A stretch of DNA of 46,990 bases from Streptomyces sp. SID9727 (GCF_010550605.1 NZ_JAAGNI010000193.1:1-46990), one strand, 5' to 3'; positions 33,670 through 42,725 are shown, counted from the stretch's first letter. Notes: generated from the sequence alone by a model not told the origin. Numbers and translations: made by a program.

Positions 33670-35652
33670 TCAGCGCGGCGCCAGGTCGAGGAAGCGCTCG
33701 CTCCAGAGCAGCTCCACCTCGGCCAGTGTTTCGACGCCACCCGGCCCCGTGAGGTTCGAAGAGAGTTCGGCCAGGCTGCGCTCACCGTCTGCGGAGAGGA
33801 GCAGTGCGGCCGTCGCCGCCCCGACCGGAACCCGCTTGGCCTTGGTGTACGCACCGGTCACAACGGCCCGCTCCAGCCGGGCCGGCCCGCTCTCGCGGAC
33901 GACCCTGGTGTCGGGGCACAGGCGGGGAACCAGCGCGGTCCGGGCCTCGCGGTCGCGGGGCGAGCGGGAGACAAGGAGGTCGCCGATCACGAGATGGTCG
34001 AGCTCCGTGGTGAGGAAGCAGCGTACAGCGTCCTCGACGGAGTCGACGATCGGCTCGGCGTGGTTGTTGAAGGACGTGTTGAGCAGGACCGGCACTCCGG
34101 TGAGTGCCTCGAACTCCTCCAGCAGACGCCAGAACCGTCCGTTGACCTCGCGGTCCACCGCGTGCACTCGGGCAGTGCCGTCGACGTGCGTGACGGCGGC
34201 CAGTTCGGTCCGCCGGTGTTCGAGCACGGGGACGGTGAACACCATGAAGTCCGGGGCGGCGATGTCCTCGGGGAACTCGAACCAGTCGTGCAGGCTCTCG
34301 GCCTGTACCGACGGTGCGAAGGGCCGATAGGTCTCCCGCTTCTTCACCATCAGGTTCACCCGCTGCCGGTTGTCCGCGGGACGCGGGTCGGCCAGGATGC
34401 TCCGGTTGCCCAGCGCCCTGGGACCGAACTCCGAACGTCCCTGCACCCAGCCGACCACCTTCCCGTCCGCGAGGAGTTGCGCGGTGCGCTTCTCGATGCC
34501 GGGCACGTGCTCGACGTCCAGGTGGCCGGCCCATTTCTTCAGCAGGGGCTCGGTCTCCTCCGGCCGGGGCGACGCGGGCGCCCAGAAGACGTCACGGATT
34601 CTGCGGCGCCTCAGCGCGGCGGTCTTCTCCGCCTCGACCTTGATCGCGGCTCCCAGTGCGGCGCCGGCGTCGTGGGAGGCGGGGTGGACGAAGATGTCCC
34701 GCAGGTGCTGTTCACGCAGGAGCCTGCCGTTCAGCGTGCAGTTCTGGCCGACGCCGCCGGCGAGCGCCAGACGGGAGTGGCCGGTCTCGCGGAGCCAGTG
34801 CCCGATCATGTGCAGGGCGGCTTCCTCGGTCACCTGCTGGACCGCTGCCGCGAAGTCCATGTGCCGCTGCTCGAACGTCCCGCCCCTGCGGCGCGGGAGG
34901 AAACCGGCGGAGAACATGGCCGCACGCAGTCGTGCGTGATCCAGCCGGAAGTCACCGTCCGGGCGAAGCTCGAACAGCTCGTCGAGGACCGGGCGGTAGG
35001 TGTCCGGGTTCCCGTACGGGGCGAGGCCCATGACCTTGTACTCGTCGAACAATTGGTAGCCCAGAAGTTCGGTTCCCGCCGTGTACCAGTGGCCGAGCGA
35101 GTCGGACGGGCCCTTCGTGGCGAGCAGCTCCACCCGTTCACCCGCGGCACTGTAGACCGAGGCGGAGGCGTCTTCGCCTCGCCCGTCCATGACGACCACG
35201 AGTGCGTCGTCGAAGCCCGACTGGGGATAGACCGAATAGGCGTGGGAATCGTGGTGCCGGACGAAGGAGATGCGGTCGTCGGGAAGCTCGAAGTCGAACA
35301 GTTCCCGCACGCGTTCCTTGATGAGCTCCCTGGCCGAACTCGTCGTCACGTCGGAGTGTTCGACGTACTGGTGGAAGAGTTCCTTGTCCGTCCACGCCTC
35401 GTCGAAAAAGAACGCCACCGAGTCCACGTGCTCGAAACCGATGCCGGCATGGTCGAAACAGGCCCGGACGGCATCGCCGGAAAAGCGATTCGTGTGCTTC
35501 AGCCGGTTCAGCCGCTCCTGTTCGGCCGCAGCCACCACTTCGCCGTTCCGGATCAGTACCGCCGACGCGTCGTGAAAAAACCACTGGGGCAGATCGGGCA
35601 CGATTTCACGGCCCGGCAGCGAGAAGCAGCAATTCAGTCCGAGGGTGTACAA
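33670..35652 (-). CDS. NodU/CmcH/TobZ-family O-carbamoyltransferase
   Basis: 660 residues. The Kae1-like N-terminal domain carries the metal-binding set His133/His137 (VRHHDSHAY) and Asp156 (VVVMDGRG), in the same spacing as in TobZ, plus LALAGGVGQNCTLNGRLL. The C-terminal YrdC-like part has GRSEFGPRALGNRSILADPR and SFNNHAEPIV. These enzymes use carbamoyl phosphate and ATP to carbamoylate a sugar hydroxyl, as on tobramycin precursors and nodulation factors. The last 75 or so residues (VGAATAALLLSADGERSLAE) form an extra small domain that resembles PqqD-like peptide-binding modules. The start is TTG at 35652 after AAGAGGAGAG. It is first in an operon with the second exporter. Confidence 0.88.
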   Translation of the reverse strand: MYTLGLNCCFSLPGREIVPDLPQWFFHDASAVLIRNGEVVAAAEQERLNRLKHTNRFSGDAVRACFDHAGIGFEHVDSVAFFFDEAWTDKELFHQYVEHSDVTTSSARELIKERVRELFDFELPDDRISFVRHHDSHAYSVYPQSGFDDALVVVMDGRGEDASASVYSAAGERVELLATKGPSDSLGHWYTAGTELLGYQLFDEYKVMGLAPYGNPDTYRPVLDELFELRPDGDFRLDHARLRAAMFSAGFLPRRRGGTFEQRHMDFAAAVQQVTEEAALHMIGHWLRETGHSRLALAGGVGQNCTLNGRLLREQHLRDIFVHPASHDAGAALGAAIKVEAEKTAALRRRRIRDVFWAPASPRPEETEPLLKKWAGHLDVEHVPGIEKRTAQLLADGKVVGWVQGRSEFGPRALGNRSILADPRPADNRQRVNLMVKKRETYRPFAPSVQAESLHDWFEFPEDIAAPDFMVFTVPVLEHRRTELAAVTHVDGTARVHAVDREVNGRFWRLLEEFEALTGVPVLLNTSFNNHAEPIVDSVEDAVRCFLTTELDHLVIGDLLVSRSPRDREARTALVPRLCPDTRVVRESGPARLERAVVTGAYTKAKRVPVGAATAALLLSADGERSLAELSSNLTGPGGVETLAEVELLWSERFLDLAPR

Positions 35653-36225
35653 GACTCTCCTCTTGACGGAGGTGAGAAAACCTTCACGTGAGGCGTATGC
35701 ATATCAGTCCTTGCCCTGCTGCGTGCCGGACCAGTGAAGCGCACCCCCCATGAGACCGGAAACCCTTCGGGAAACTTTCGGACAGTTTCGAAGGCCAATG
35801 GGACCAGCGTGCGCGCCCCTTTTGCCCCGACAACCAGGCGTGGAGCCCGGAATGCTCCCTCAGCATGCCCCATTGGCATGCTCGGCCGGGCAGCGCGGCA
35901 CAGCCTGCCGAGCGCAGCGCGCTGTGCCCGGCTCCGCAGCCGGTCCCGGCAGGGTTTCGAGGGAGCCCGACCGCGGAGCCGCCTGCGGCCTGCGGCCTGC
36001 GGAGACGCCGTTCCGCCAGGACGCGCGGCTCTTTGGCGCATTTCTTGTGTGCGCGGGCGGGGCTGGGGCGGTGGCCGCCACGCTACGCCGGGCTCGAATC
36101 TGCCGACGTGTGGGCGTGGAACAGCTCGCAAAATTCCGAAAGTATGCCGAAACCACAGTGACTGCCGCCTGCTGTGACGGTCGGGAGGTGGCCTTCGGGC
36201 AGCCGGTCGAACCGAACAGGCCGGC
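35653..36225. other. non-coding region at the right border of the cluster
   Basis: No protein-like frame. It holds a small perfect hairpin, AGCATGCC (35862-35869) with GGCATGCT (35875-35882), and a short tandem run of CCTGCGG at about 35984-36002. The carbamoyltransferase promoter must lie near 35655-35750, but no clear -35/-10 pair stands out. Confidence 0.45.
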
Positions 36226-36552
36226 ATGGCCGCCGGGTTCCTCAACACCATGCGCATCGGCAGCGAAGCCATCGTCATCGCCGTGTGCGGCGCTGTCCTG
36301 GTCAGCCTCATCAGCGCCCGCGTCGGCTCCCAGGAACTGGCCGCGAAGGTTGCTGCGGGCGACCTGTCCGGAGGCACCTTCGGCACGCTGGCAGGCGGGT
36401 TCACCCATGCGCTGCACATCGCGCTGCATGCGACGGCCGTCGTGTGTGCCATCGGAGCAGTGGCCATCGCCGCCGCACTGGCCCCGTCGCGCGAGGACGC
36501 CACTCCTGCCCCGCCCCAGGAAGATGCCAAGCTGCCCACAGAAGTGGCCTGA
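36226..36552 (+). pseudogene. C-terminal fragment of a DHA2-type MFS exporter
   Basis: The frame reads AAGFLNTMRIGSEAIVIAVC, matching the helix 11-12 region of EmrB/QacA exporters (AxGxxNTxRQxGxAxGIA), then one last hydrophobic segment AVVCAIGAVAIAAALAP and a short polar tail. The first 12 helices are missing, with non-coding DNA directly upstream. It may be a remnant of a cluster exporter or of the chromosome at the insertion point. Confidence 0.6.
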
Positions 36553-36589
36553 CCCCGCGCGCAACGAATCTCGCATCCCGCGGTGACAC

Positions 36590-36830
36590 GAGACACGGCG
36601 CTCTGCGACACCCGCGGACTTCGGGGTAGCGGAGCGCTGTTCACCTGCAGTGACCGCGTCCGGCGCGATGAGCCGCTCGTCGCGGAGCCGTGTCGGCTGG
36701 TTCCGCCGGCGGATGCCCTGGTTCCGACCCGCGACCGGACCGTGGCCCCGTGGTCGCTTCCCTTGGAGGACCGGGTGCTGTTGGTGGCCGTCGGCTCGCC
36801 GTGGCCCAACTGCCGAAGCGCTGCTGGCGA
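36590..36830 (+). pseudogene. N-terminal remnant of an IS5/IS112-like transposase
   Basis: The plus strand reads LVPTRDRTVAPWSLPLEDRV and LLVAVGSPWPNC, matching the first 60 residues of streptomycete transposases of the transposase-4 type, which continue with the LTxRQLAxLFGVS helix. After about 36830 no family sequence follows. Confidence 0.45.
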
Positions 36831-37002
36831 GGGTGCCGTAGGTCTTCTTCCAGTACGCGGCCGCGTACTGGGCGTCTGGACCCAGCCCCTCGCCAGCCTC
36901 CGCGAACCCGAACTCACGGCGGTGCCCGGATGGCCCCTCTCCACTCGGTCAACCTCGCCACGCGCGCCCTCGGCCCCGCGCCGCCCCTCGCAAAGACGGA
37001 GG

Positions 37003-37623
37003 TCAGTGGCGAGAGCGCCCCCTCAGCACCCTGACCAGCACGACGACGGCCAGCATCGCGGCAGCGGGCAGGGCCGCCTTCCTCAGCAGGACCGGCAGCG
37101 CGACCGCGCCGAGGTCCACCGCCTCCGGCTCGGCCGGAAACGCCGCGGGTGCCTGGCTGGTGGTGCCGTCGAGCCCGGGGCCCGCTTCCCTCAGCAGATC
37201 CTCCAGGCGGTCGGCGAACTGCTGGACCAGCCGGTCCCCGACCTCGGTCATGATGCCCCTGCCGAACTGCGCGGGACGGCCGGTGATGTCGAGGTCCGTG
37301 CGCACGTGGACGCGGGTGCCGTCCGCGCCAGCGGTCAGCGTCGCGGTGACCCTCGCGGACGCGGTGCCCGCGCCCCGGGTCTCGCTGCCGCTGAGGTCGA
37401 GGTGCACCGACCGTGCGGCCTCGTCACGGGTGATGGTTCCCTCGCCGCGGTAACTCATCTGCACCGCACCGATCTTGACCTTGACCCGGCCGGTGAAGGC
37501 GTCACCGTCGAGCGTGTCCAGTACGGCGCCGGGCATACAGGGCGCGACCCGGCCGAGGTCGTGGAAGAGCTTCCACGCGTCGTCGGGGTCCGCCGCAACG
37601 GTGAACGAGTGGTCGAGCTGCAT
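37003..37623 (-). CDS. coxG: CoxG-like SRPBCC protein with C-terminal membrane anchor
   Basis: 206 residues. The SRPBCC/START-like cavity domain (1-150) has the CoxG pattern DHSFTVAADPDDAWKLFHDL, VAPCMPGAVLDTLDGDAFTG and VKVKIGAVQMSYRGEGTI. A Pro/Ala linker leads to one C-terminal hydrophobic helix (AALPAAAMLAVVVLVRVL) with a basic end. CoxG recruits aerobic CO dehydrogenase to the membrane in Oligotropha. It lies 36 bases downstream of the large-subunit gene on the same strand, so it is the last gene of the hydroxylase operon and likely docks this enzyme to the membrane. Confidence 0.88.
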   Translation of the reverse strand: MQLDHSFTVAADPDDAWKLFHDLGRVAPCMPGAVLDTLDGDAFTGRVKVKIGAVQMSYRGEGTITRDEAARSVHLDLSGSETRGAGTASARVTATLTAGADGTRVHVRTDLDITGRPAQFGRGIMTEVGDRLVQQFADRLEDLLREAGPGLDGTTSQAPAAFPAEPEAVDLGAVALPVLLRKAALPAAAMLAVVVLVRVLRGRSRH

Positions 37624-37659
37624 GGGTTTCCGTCCTGGGATCGGGGTGGGTGGTGAGGG

Positions 37660-40041
37660 TCAGCCGGGTGTGACCGAGGGGCGGATCAGGTCGCGCACCC
37701 GGCTCGGTGAGAGCGGGCCCCGGCGCACGACCGCGCCGAAGGGGCGCAGCGCGTCCTCGACGGCGTTGGCGAGCACGGCCTGCGGTGCGATCGCGCCGCC
37801 CTCGCCGAGCCCTTTGACGCCGAGGTCGTTCATCGGGCTCGGGGTGTGGATCTCGTCCAGGTCGAGATCGGGGATCTCCGAGGACGTCGGCACCAGGTAG
37901 TCCATGTAGGTTCCGGTCCTGGGCTGCCCGTCGGCTCCGTAGACCATCTCCTCGTACAGGGCGCCGCCGATCCCCTGTGCGATCCCGCCGGTCACCTGGC
38001 CCTCGGCGATCATCGGGTTGACGATGACGCCCGCGTCGTGGACGACGACGTAGTGCAGGATCTCGACCTCACCGGTGTGCTCGTCGACCTCGACGACCGC
38101 CGCGTGCGCGCCGCTCGCGACGGCGAAACCGGGTGGCCGGAAGTGCACGGTCTCGCTGAGTTCGGTGCCGTGCTGACCGTCGGTGGGTTCGGGTGTTCCG
38201 GGCAGTGCCGCGCGTCCGGCCAGCTCCGCCAGGTCGATCGAGGGGCCGGCCGGTTCCTCAGAGGCCACCACCCCGTCGCTCAGGTCGAGGCTGCCGGCCG
38301 GGACGTCGAGGCGCCGCGCCGCCGCGTCGATGATCTTCTCGCGGATGAGCCGCCCGGCCCGGTGCGTGGCATTGCCCGCGTTGACCAGAGCCCGGCTGGC
38401 GATGGTGCCGACGCCGAATGGGGTGGCCTCGGTGTCGCCGCCGGTCACGTCGATGACGTCGATCGGCACCCCGATGGCGTCCGCGGCGATCTGCGCCATG
38501 GACGTGCGGTGGCCCTGTCCTTGGGACGGGGCGCCGATGGCGAGCCGCACGCGGCCGGTGGGTGCGATGTCGACGCGGGCCGTCTCGAACGGCCCGAGGC
38601 CGGTGGCCTCGATGTACATCGCGAAGCCGATGCCGAGGTGCCTGCCGTCCCGGCCGCCCTCTCGCTGCCGGGCACGCACTCTCTCCACGTCGGCCTTCGC
38701 CACGGCGCGGCGCAGGAGTTCGGGGAAGTCGCCGGAGTCGTAGGACTGCGGGCTGCCCGAGCGGTCCACCAGCCCGGTGGCGTAGGGCATCTCGTCCGGG
38801 CCGATGAGATTGCGCGCCCGTAGCTCCTCGGGGGCGATGCCCAGCTCGGAGGCGAGCCGGTCCATCGCGCGTTCCATGGCGAAGACCGTCTCCGGCCTGC
38901 CCGCGCCCCGGTAGGGCGTCGCGAAGGTGGTGTTCGTGAGCACCCCGATCACGTCGATGTCGACGTGCGGGACGCGGTACGGGCCGAGGAGATGGCAGAG
39001 CGAGTTGTACGGCACGACGAGGCCGGTCATGTTGTACGCGCCGAAGTTCACCGTGATCCGGTCGCGGACGCCCACGAGGTGACCGTCTACGTCCGCGGCG
39101 AGCTCGATCAGATGGATCTGCTCGCGGGCGTGCGAGGAGGCGGTGAGGTTTTCGTTGCGGTCCTCGCGCCACAGCACCGGGCGGCCGAGCAGAAGTGCGG
39201 CGTACGGCACGAGGAGTTCCTCGACGTAGAGGATGCCCTTCTGGCCGAACCCGCCCCCCACGTCGGCCGCGATCACGTGGACCGTGTCGGCCGGGAGGCC
39301 GAGCGTGTGGGCGATGGCCTCGCGCAGCCGGTGGGGCGTCTGCGTCCCCGACCAGACGGTCAGCCGGTCGCTGTACGGGTCCACCCGGGCCGACACCGCG
39401 CGGGTCTCGATCGGCGACGCCACGTAGCGGTGCGCCTCGAAGCGCTCGCTCACCACGGTGTGCGCGGAGGCGAAGGCGGCGTCCGGGTCGCCGACGCGGG
39501 CGTGGACGGCTACCGCGGTGTTGTCCGGGAGGTCGTCGTGCAGCAGGGGCGCCTGCGCGGTCAGCGCCTCCTCGGGGTCGACCAGCACGGGCAGCGGGGC
39601 GTAGCGGACGTTGATGAGTTCGAGCGCGTCCTCGGCGAGGTAGCGGTTCTCGGCCAGGACCAGGGCGACGGGCTGGCCCACGTAGAGCACCGTGCCGCCC
39701 GCGAGCAGGGGCATCGGGGTCATCCGGACCGTCGGATCCAGGAGCGCCGCGAGGCCCGGTGGGGTGCGCAGCTCCTCCTTGTTGAGCATCGGAGGCAGGC
39801 CGGCCACGTCCTCGCCGGTCCACACCGCGACGACCCCGGGCGCCTCCGACGCGGCCTTCACATCGATGGACTCGATGCGGGCGTGGGCGTGCGGGCTCCG
39901 CAGGAACGCCGCCTCGACACCGCTGGGCAGGGCTATGTCGTCGACGTAGCGGCCGTTGCCGCGCAGCAGCCGGTCGTCCTCGACGCGGGGGACGGCCCGG
40001 CCGATCCAGCGGTTGTCCTGCTGGTCACCATCACGGGACAT
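37660..40041 (-). CDS. coxL: molybdenum hydroxylase large subunit (form II CO-dehydrogenase/aldehyde oxidase type)
   Basis: 793 residues, normal for the molybdopterin-cytosine-dinucleotide subunit. The N-terminus IGRAVPRVEDDRLLRGNGRY is typical of CoxL/AorB. The active-site loop is PYRGAGR (about residues 376-382), the form II signature; true form I CO dehydrogenases have AYxCSFR. The catalytic Glu region EGGAIAPQAVLANAVEDAL is near the C-terminus. So the enzyme is a xanthine-dehydrogenase-family hydroxylase; oxidation of CO is doubtful, and an aldehyde or N-heterocycle is more likely. The ATG at 40041 is five bases downstream of the small-subunit stop. Confidence 0.88.
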   Translation of the reverse strand: MSRDGDQQDNRWIGRAVPRVEDDRLLRGNGRYVDDIALPSGVEAAFLRSPHAHARIESIDVKAASEAPGVVAVWTGEDVAGLPPMLNKEELRTPPGLAALLDPTVRMTPMPLLAGGTVLYVGQPVALVLAENRYLAEDALELINVRYAPLPVLVDPEEALTAQAPLLHDDLPDNTAVAVHARVGDPDAAFASAHTVVSERFEAHRYVASPIETRAVSARVDPYSDRLTVWSGTQTPHRLREAIAHTLGLPADTVHVIAADVGGGFGQKGILYVEELLVPYAALLLGRPVLWREDRNENLTASSHAREQIHLIELAADVDGHLVGVRDRITVNFGAYNMTGLVVPYNSLCHLLGPYRVPHVDIDVIGVLTNTTFATPYRGAGRPETVFAMERAMDRLASELGIAPEELRARNLIGPDEMPYATGLVDRSGSPQSYDSGDFPELLRRAVAKADVERVRARQREGGRDGRHLGIGFAMYIEATGLGPFETARVDIAPTGRVRLAIGAPSQGQGHRTSMAQIAADAIGVPIDVIDVTGGDTEATPFGVGTIASRALVNAGNATHRAGRLIREKIIDAAARRLDVPAGSLDLSDGVVASEEPAGPSIDLAELAGRAALPGTPEPTDGQHGTELSETVHFRPPGFAVASGAHAAVVEVDEHTGEVEILHYVVVHDAGVIVNPMIAEGQVTGGIAQGIGGALYEEMVYGADGQPRTGTYMDYLVPTSSEIPDLDLDEIHTPSPMNDLGVKGLGEGGAIAPQAVLANAVEDALRPFGAVVRRGPLSPSRVRDLIRPSVTPG

Positions 40042-40046
40042 ACGGG

Positions 40047-40583
40047 TCACTCCCCGAAGCGCTCGTCGAGTGCCTGGCACACGGCACGGCGGATGTTGCG
40101 GTAGCCGGTGCACCGGCACAGATGCCCGCTGAGTGCGTCGGCGACCTGCTCGGTGCCGGGGCGTTCGGGCTGTTCGGTCAGCGCGGTCGCGGTCATGACG
40201 AATCCCGGGGTGCAGAAACCGCACTGCATGCCGTGGCACTCGTGGAGGGCGCGCTGGACGGGTGTCAGCGGGGCATCACCTGGGGCGAGGCTCTCGACCG
40301 TGCGGATCACCGCCCCCTCGCACTGCACGGCCAGGGTCAGGCAGGTGCGTACCGGTTCGTCGTCGACGAGCACGGTGCACGCCCCGCACACCCCGTGCTC
40401 ACAGCCGACATGGGTTCCGGTGAGGCGGAGCCGGTCCCGGAGGAAGTCGCTGAGCAGCAGCCGGGACTCGACCTCGGCGGTGATCTGCTCGCCGTTCACG
40501 GTGAGTTCGATCCGGTGCCAGCCCGAGGGTTCGGCCAGGGGCGGGGTCACGGCGGTGAGGGGGGTCGGTGGGCGAAGGGTCAT
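40047..40583 (-). CDS. coxS: molybdenum hydroxylase small [2Fe-2S] subunit
   Basis: 178 residues. The plant-type cluster is in VGCEHGVCGACTVLVDDEPV plus a Cys in RTCLTL, and the second cluster in GMQCGFCTPGFVM and GHLCRCTGYRNI; all eight cysteines are present. This subunit passes electrons from molybdenum to FAD. The ATG at 40583 overlaps the stop of the medium subunit by one base, so both are coupled. The order M-S-L is standard for this family. Confidence 0.92.
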   Translation of the reverse strand: MTLRPPTPLTAVTPPLAEPSGWHRIELTVNGEQITAEVESRLLLSDFLRDRLRLTGTHVGCEHGVCGACTVLVDDEPVRTCLTLAVQCEGAVIRTVESLAPGDAPLTPVQRALHECHGMQCGFCTPGFVMTATALTEQPERPGTEQVADALSGHLCRCTGYRNIRRAVCQALDERFGE

Positions 40584-41452
40584 CAGCTGCGCTCCCAGGC
40601 GGTGGTGCAGGCGCGGACGAGGAGGTGGGCGGCGGTCTCGCGCCGGTGGCGCGCACTCGCGTGGATGTCGTCCGAGGGGGTGAGACCGGTCAGCGCGGCA
40701 CGGGACGCGGTGGCGAGGGCCTCCTCGTCGACGCCGCTGCCGATGAGGGCGTCCTCGGCGGCGTGCAGGCGTACGGGCACGGGGCCGGCCCCGCTGAAGA
40801 CGACGCGCGCCGCGCGGACCGTGCCCGAGCGGGAGTCGCGTTGCAGCAGCACGGCCACTCCGACGGTCGCGAAGTCGCCGTGCCGGCGGGTGAATTCCTC
40901 GAATGCCCAGCCGCACCCGGCCGGGGGCGGGGGCACGACGACCTCGGTGAGGAGTTCGTCGGGTTCGACGGCGGTGGAGAACGTGGCGACGAAGAAGTCC
41001 TCGGCGGACACGGTACGACGGCCACGGGGACCGGTGATCATGAAGCGGGCGTCCAGAGCGCGGGCGGCGGTCGGCAGCTCGGCGGCCGGATCGTGATGGG
41101 CGAGGCTGCCGCAGACCGTGCCGCGACTGCGTATCTGCGGGTGGCCGATGCGCTCGATCGCGGCGGCCAGCAGGGGCCACCCACGCCGGACGGAGGGATC
41201 GGTCGCGGCTCTCGCCTGCCTGACGGCGGCGCCGATGTGCAGGGCTCCCGAGGGATCGACGTTCAGCGCGGCCAAGTCCGGTATGCGGGTGATGTCCACG
41301 AGTAGCTCGGGGCGCGCGAGGCGCATGTTGAGCATGGGTATCAGGGACTGGCCGCCCGCCACGACCTTCGCGTCCCGGGCTGGATCGGCGAGGAGGGTGA
41401 CCGCCTCGGCGACGGTGCGGGGGGCCGTGTAGTCGAAGGGTGTGGGTTTCAA
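40583..41452 (-). CDS. coxM: molybdenum hydroxylase medium FAD-binding subunit
   Basis: 289 residues. The FAD-binding motif VVAGGQSLIPMLNMRLARPE (residues about 30-50) and the second motif IRSRGTVCGSLAHHDPAAEL (about 105-125) are intact, followed by the CO_deh_flav_C domain. It is the first gene of coxM-S-L-G. The start is TTG at 41452, giving the family-like KPTPFDYTAPRTVAEAVTLL; no good Shine-Dalgarno is visible. It is divergent from xdhC with about 160 bases between. Confidence 0.88.
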   Translation of the reverse strand: MKPTPFDYTAPRTVAEAVTLLADPARDAKVVAGGQSLIPMLNMRLARPELLVDITRIPDLAALNVDPSGALHIGAAVRQARAATDPSVRRGWPLLAAAIERIGHPQIRSRGTVCGSLAHHDPAAELPTAARALDARFMITGPRGRRTVSAEDFFVATFSTAVEPDELLTEVVVPPPPAGCGWAFEEFTRRHGDFATVGVAVLLQRDSRSGTVRAARVVFSGAGPVPVRLHAAEDALIGSGVDEEALATASRAALTGLTPSDDIHASARHRRETAAHLLVRACTTAWERS

Positions 41453-41615
41453 TCTGCTGGCACCGGGCCTCTCGGATGGTGGTCGTCACGCCGTGGCGCT
41501 CCGCAGGTGCGCGGAAGATCGAGCGCTCAGATGTATCTAGTACCTAAAATGATTTACCCTAAAGTTTCTCGTTGGCAAGAGGTTCTCGCAGATTTCATGG
41601 CCCGAGGTGAGCGAT
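41453..41615. promoter_or_regulatory. divergent promoter region of coxMSLG and xdhC
   Basis: This 163-base interval has an AT-rich core (41530-41575, including CTAAAATGATTTACCCTAAA) in otherwise GC-rich DNA, as expected for face-to-face promoters. The TetR-MarR fusion encoded 1.1 kb away is the likely regulator. No clear palindrome was found. Confidence 0.45.
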
Positions 41616-42725
41616 ATGCACCATGTCATCGACCAGGCGGCGGCCTGGCAGGGGTCCGGCACCCGCTGCGTGATGGCGACCGTGGCACGGGCCTGGGGCT
41701 CGGCCCCGCACGGCCCCGGCACTTCGATGCTGGTGGCCCAGGACGGCCGCATCGTCGGCAGTGTCTCCGGTGGCTGCGTGGAGGCCGCGGTGGTCACTGC
41801 GGCAGAGGAGGTGTTCGCGGGCGGGCCACCGGTCGTCGAGCGGTGGGGCGTCGGTGACGAGGACGCCTTCGCGATTGGTCTGACCTGCGGCGGGACGATC
41901 GAGGTGCTGATCCGGGAGGTTCACGCCGAGGTGCCGCTCGGCCGGGTCTCGGCGGACCTCGCGGCCGGCGTCCCGGTGGCGCTGGTCACGCCGGTCGGCG
42001 GGGTGGGAGCACTCGCCGTGGGAGGCGGAACCGTGAGCGGCTCACTCGGGAATCCGGCCGTGGACCGGGCGGGCGCGCTCGCGGCCGAGGGCATGCTCGG
42101 CCGGGGCGAGAGCGGTCTGGTGACCGTGGGAGAAGGCCGGCCGGACGGCGTCGGCGGAGCGGGGCCGGACTGTGTACCGGAGCGGCTGCTGCTGGTGCAG
42201 TCCTTCGCCGCCCGGCCGCGGCTGATGATCTTCGGGGCCGCCGAGTTCGCGCGGCCCCTGGCGGAGTTCGGGACGTCCCTCGGGTACCGCGTCACCGTCT
42301 GCGACGCCCGGCCCTCGTTCGCCGACGCCCGGCGCTTCCCGGGCGCCGACGAGGTGGTGCGCGACCGGCCGGACCGCTGGTTCCGAGCCCACGGGCACCT
42401 CGTCGACGCCTCGACCGCAGTGTGCGTTCTGACCCACGACCACCGCTACGACCTGCCGGTCCTGACCCTCGCGCTGCGCAGCGACGCGGGCTACGTGGGG
42501 GCCATGGGGAGTCGCCGTACGCACGAGGACCGTACGGCGCGGCTGGCAGCGGCCGGCCTGTCGGAGGCCGAACTCGGCCGTCTGCGCTCGCCGATCGGCC
42601 TCGACCTCGGCGGCCGGGGCGCCGAGGAGACCGCACTCTCGGTACTGGCTGAGATCGTCGCCGTGCGCCGTGGCGGGAGCGGCCTGCCGCTCGCCATGGG
42701 TACGGCACCCGTGCACCGTACGTGA
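41616..42725 (+). CDS. xdhC: XdhC-family molybdenum cofactor maturation protein
   Basis: About 369 residues. The N-terminal XdhC/CoxI part has TVARAWGSAPHGPGTSMLVA, IVGSVSGGCVEAAVV and GLTCGGTIEVLI; the C-terminal Rossmann domain has RPRLMIFGAAEFARPLAEFG, CVLTHDHRYDLPVLTLALRS and YVGAMGSRRTHE. These proteins deliver sulfurated molybdenum cofactor to hydroxylases, so it should mature the CoxMSL enzyme. ATG 41616 has GAGGTGA at a good distance; GTG 41607 is an alternative. Spacing to the regulator gene downstream is only about 50 bases. Confidence 0.9.
   Translation: MHHVIDQAAAWQGSGTRCVMATVARAWGSAPHGPGTSMLVAQDGRIVGSVSGGCVEAAVVTAAEEVFAGGPPVVERWGVGDEDAFAIGLTCGGTIEVLIREVHAEVPLGRVSADLAAGVPVALVTPVGGVGALAVGGGTVSGSLGNPAVDRAGALAAEGMLGRGESGLVTVGEGRPDGVGGAGPDCVPERLLLVQSFAARPRLMIFGAAEFARPLAEFGTSLGYRVTVCDARPSFADARRFPGADEVVRDRPDRWFRAHGHLVDASTAVCVLTHDHRYDLPVLTLALRSDAGYVGAMGSRRTHEDRTARLAAAGLSEAELGRLRSPIGLDLGGRGAEETALSVLAEIVAVRRGGSGLPLAMGTAPVHRT

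Noticed and set aside
33580..35691. Long plus-strand frame (about 700 codons) opposite the carbamoyltransferase
   Set aside because: No domain recognised; the opposite strand has all carbamoyltransferase motifs.
35984..36002. CCTGCGG tandem repeats as a CRISPR or VNTR
   Set aside because: Only three short copies without spacers in GC-rich non-coding DNA.
37660..40041. Genuine (form I) aerobic CO dehydrogenase large subunit
   Set aside because: The active-site loop is PYRGAGR, not AYxCSFR; form I is not supported.
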